This document shows positions 62,195 to 64,000 of a stretch of DNA of 64,000 nt, piece after piece. The DNA is taken from contig NZ_LKDW01000001.1 in the NCBI RefSeq assembly GCF_001401805.1, forward strand, positions 286,558 through 350,557. The letters run 5' to 3'. A program made the position numbers and the translations under genes. The notes beneath the pieces are model-generated. The model was not told where the DNA came from. It saw only the letters and a list, made by a program, of their open reading frames with translations, and made no database searches. Each line of letters opens with the position of its first letter. The stretch's first letter is position 1. This DNA is from Pseudoalteromonas sp. P1-25 (GTDB lineage: Bacteria > Pseudomonadota > Gammaproteobacteria > Enterobacterales > Alteromonadaceae).

Positions 62195-63154
62195 TTATAA
62201 GTTGTTATTTGCTAACGTTGTGTTTACTTGCGCCATCATATAACTATTTATTTTAAAATGCGTTGGGCTCCACCCTGCTAAAAAGCGATAGAAATCAGCC
62301 CATGTTATAGACCATAACTCTTGCCATTGAGCTATTACATCGTCAGCTATTATGGTTGGCTGATAAACTTTAAGTGCATTTTTAAACTGCGAAAAATAAT
62401 AAGCTAAATGCGTATCAGCATACTTATGTAACTGCTCTTCGTTAAAGCAACTCGTCATAAAGTACATTACATCTGTAACACCAACGCCTGCGCCTACATA
62501 TTGAAAGTCATAAGCGAGTATTTCGCTTTGCTCACTTGCAGCAAAATTGGCAAGTTTAGCATCGCCATGTATAAGGGTTTTAAAGTGAGATGCTTGCAGC
62601 GTTTTATCTATTTTAAATGCCGCATTTTTAATATCGGACTTTTCATCTAACGTTTCATCAAGCTTTTTATACTCATCAGGGCGTGTGCTTAAATGCCAAT
62701 AATTCCCTTGTTGCCATAAACCTGTTGCAGGCTTATTTAAATTAAACGCATGAAAGTGTGCTAACCAAGTGAGTATTGCCTTTATGTGAAGAGAGCTTGC
62801 TTGAGCAAAACCATGTTTGGTAAAGTTTTTAAATACCAGCGCATAATCATCGCCGCTATTAATTGCACTTACACATTCAATACTTTTTGCTTTATTAGGT
62901 AAAAACGGGCTGTAACGCTTATAAAAGTTGTATTCAACGCAATAAGATTGCTGCTTTCTTTTTAATGCAAATTCGCTTTGCTTAATTTTAGGATGGTTTA
63001 TGTGGCTTGGTATTTTAATCGCTTTGATAACACATGGCTCGGCATCAAGCGTGCACTCAACAATACTGCCACACCCGCTCCAAAGCGATGTTAGCGTATC
63101 GCCGATTTCAATGTGTTTAAAATGAGGCTGTAAAAGAGGAAGATAAAATGCCAT
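62195..63154 (-). CDS. Aminoglycoside-phosphotransferase/ecdysteroid-kinase-like protein
   Basis: A 319-aa protein-kinase-fold small-molecule kinase. The catalytic loop reads LIHGDAKLANF (HGDxxxxN), with the metal-binding YDFQYVGAGVGVTDVMYFM after it, in the form typical of EcKL/choline-kinase-like proteins (DFQ rather than DWE). The N-lobe lysine is probably in CVIKAIKIP. The substrate is unknown; relatives phosphorylate small alcohols or steroids. It stands alone on the minus strand, 143 bp upstream of upp. Confidence 0.75.
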   Translation of the reverse strand: MAFYLPLLQPHFKHIEIGDTLTSLWSGCGSIVECTLDAEPCVIKAIKIPSHINHPKIKQSEFALKRKQQSYCVEYNFYKRYSPFLPNKAKSIECVSAINSGDDYALVFKNFTKHGFAQASSLHIKAILTWLAHFHAFNLNKPATGLWQQGNYWHLSTRPDEYKKLDETLDEKSDIKNAAFKIDKTLQASHFKTLIHGDAKLANFAASEQSEILAYDFQYVGAGVGVTDVMYFMTSCFNEEQLHKYADTHLAYYFSQFKNALKVYQPTIIADDVIAQWQELWSITWADFYRFLAGWSPTHFKINSYMMAQVNTTLANNNL

Positions 63155-63425
63155 GGTAATATTAAGTAATTAAATTTTTTGTAGTTTAACATTAGTGGGC
63201 GTTTTTAATAAAACGATTGCATCTATGAGCCTCCTTTCTTTTTTAGCGTGACACCCATCTTAATTTCTAAATTACAAAAAGTTAAAGTTCACTAATGAAT
63301 TTATGTTTTTAACTGTCCAAAAATAATCTGAGTTTTAAAATAGAGATATTACTAAATAAGGCTCAAATGCCAGCCCCAAAAATTTCTACATTATGTAGTT
63401 GGAGTGCTCAAAAAGTGATTAGGCT

Positions 63426-64000
63426 CTAAGCGAATAACTTTGCGCAGTTACTGATATTCGCTCGCCGCTTTCGGTTTAAGTTTTCGCAATACCCTTCTTG
63501 TGAGGCTGGCCTGCCCACTGCACCATGAAATACGCGCGTAAATTGTGTGGTGAGTTTTAACCAGTTTTCTGATGATATATTAAGCCTTTCTAGCAAAGGA
63601 AGGGTCATATTATCTATATGCCCGTGCTTACCCTCTCGCATTACTCGCCCTGTTAGCTCAACGAGTTCAAGGTACGATTTGAGCTCAAACGGCAGCCCTT
63701 TAGGCATTACTTGACGTGGCATGCCAGCAAAGCGAAGTAGTTGTTTTGGCTGCTTGCCTTCTTTTGCGCATATTGAGCGTACTTGAGCGCTGGTATGGTC
63801 TGACTTTTCTGGCGTGTTAGCCATCTTGGCTCTAATGGGGTTTAAATCTACATAGGCCATACACGCTGCAAGTGCTGCTTCATCAAGAAGTGCTTGAGAT
63901 TTGAATCTACCTTCCCAGAAACGCCCTGTGCAGTTATCTTCTTTATTTGCTCTACGCGCTATATTTTCATTTAATAGGCGCATAAACCAGCTAATACTTG
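63426..64000 (-). CDS. Y1-type (REP-associated/IS200-like) transposase, C-terminal part, cut by right edge
   Basis: The frame stays open to the window end; its upstream codons read SISWFMRLLNEN. CTGRFWEGRFKSQALLDEAALAACMAYVDLNPIRAKMA is the C-terminal half of the Y1_Tnp domain found in REP-associated tyrosine transposases and related elements. The N-terminal part with the HUH pair lies outside the window. The C-terminal tail of about 100 residues (LPFELKSYLELVELTGRVMREGKHGHI...) is basic and characteristic of this group in Shewanella and Pseudoalteromonas. I could not find element ends in the 270 bp before the next gene. Confidence 0.8.
   Translation of the reverse strand, partial: SISWFMRLLNENIARRANKEDNCTGRFWEGRFKSQALLDEAALAACMAYVDLNPIRAKMANTPEKSDHTSAQVRSICAKEGKQPKQLLRFAGMPRQVMPKGLPFELKSYLELVELTGRVMREGKHGHIDNMTLPLLERLNISSENWLKLTTQFTRVFHGAVGRPASQEGYCENLNRKRRANISNCAKLFA

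Noticed and set aside
63155..63425. Insertion-sequence end or REP repeat next to the transposase
   Set aside because: I saw no inverted repeat or REP-like hairpin here, and the other end of the gene lies outside the window.

Overview
The window looks like chromosomal DNA of a marine gammaproteobacterium of the Alteromonadales, most probably Pseudoalteromonas or a close relative. This rests on AT-rich coding sequence, an ast arginine-catabolic cluster followed by a DUF1338 gene, large TonB-dependent receptors, and overall gene style. The genus is inferred from family resemblance, not from a marker gene. There are no rRNA genes, tRNA genes or CRISPR arrays. The only mobile-element trace is a transposase gene cut by the right edge.

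Layout. (1) 1-14058, minus strand: a glycogen/maltodextrin operon reading CBM48 protein, malQ, glgB, glgX, glgP, glgC, glgA, then an EAL-HDOD protein and a DUF418 membrane protein cut by the left edge. (2) 14433-25547: an exported beta-propeller-like protein, a solute-binding/Cache-like protein, an Lrp/AsnC regulator divergent from astC-astA-astD-DUF1338, another solute-binding protein, a fold-III PLP ornithine/lysine-type decarboxylase behind a structured leader, and a small DUF3081-type pair. (3) 25923-31759: choline to glycine betaine (betI, betB, betA), a short BCCT-like transporter with an overlapping 16-codon leader ORF, and a TorF-type porin. (4) 32001-48404: mixed housekeeping and signalling genes: a GGDEF-EAL protein, a CBM9/DUF5916 outer-membrane protein, fdxA, an FAD dehydrogenase, an RhlE-like helicase, a plant-like DHDPS, a dkgB/MFS/LysR group, zinc-independent L31/L36 paralogues behind a probable Zur box, OsmC, and a cytochrome b562-like protein. 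(5) 48916-55168: two tandem paralogous TonB-dependent receptors. (6) 55273-60037: a three-gene minus-strand operon for a complete glucosylglycerate cycle. (7) 60174-63154: uraA, upp and a phosphotransferase-like gene, then the partial transposase.

How the genes work together. Three modules concern carbon storage and osmotic balance. GlgC/A/B build glycogen and GlgP/GlgX/MalQ break it down. The bet cluster makes glycine betaine. The 55-60 kb operon appears able to make glucosylglycerate (GpgS plus a HAD phosphatase), split it (GH13_18 phosphorylase), and re-phosphorylate the glycerate (glycerate kinase fused to the phosphatase). If its GpgS accepts ADP-glucose, GlgC could feed it. The ast operon and the decarboxylase connect arginine/ornithine catabolism with polyamines.

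The most interesting signals are the kinase-phosphatase fusion that closes the glucosylglycerate cycle, the structured leader with a 16-codon ORF before the decarboxylase, a long hairpin abutting the helicase start codon, the leader peptide overlapping the BCCT-like gene, and several long unexplained dyads. All pairings were read by eye. No folding, alignment or database search was run.
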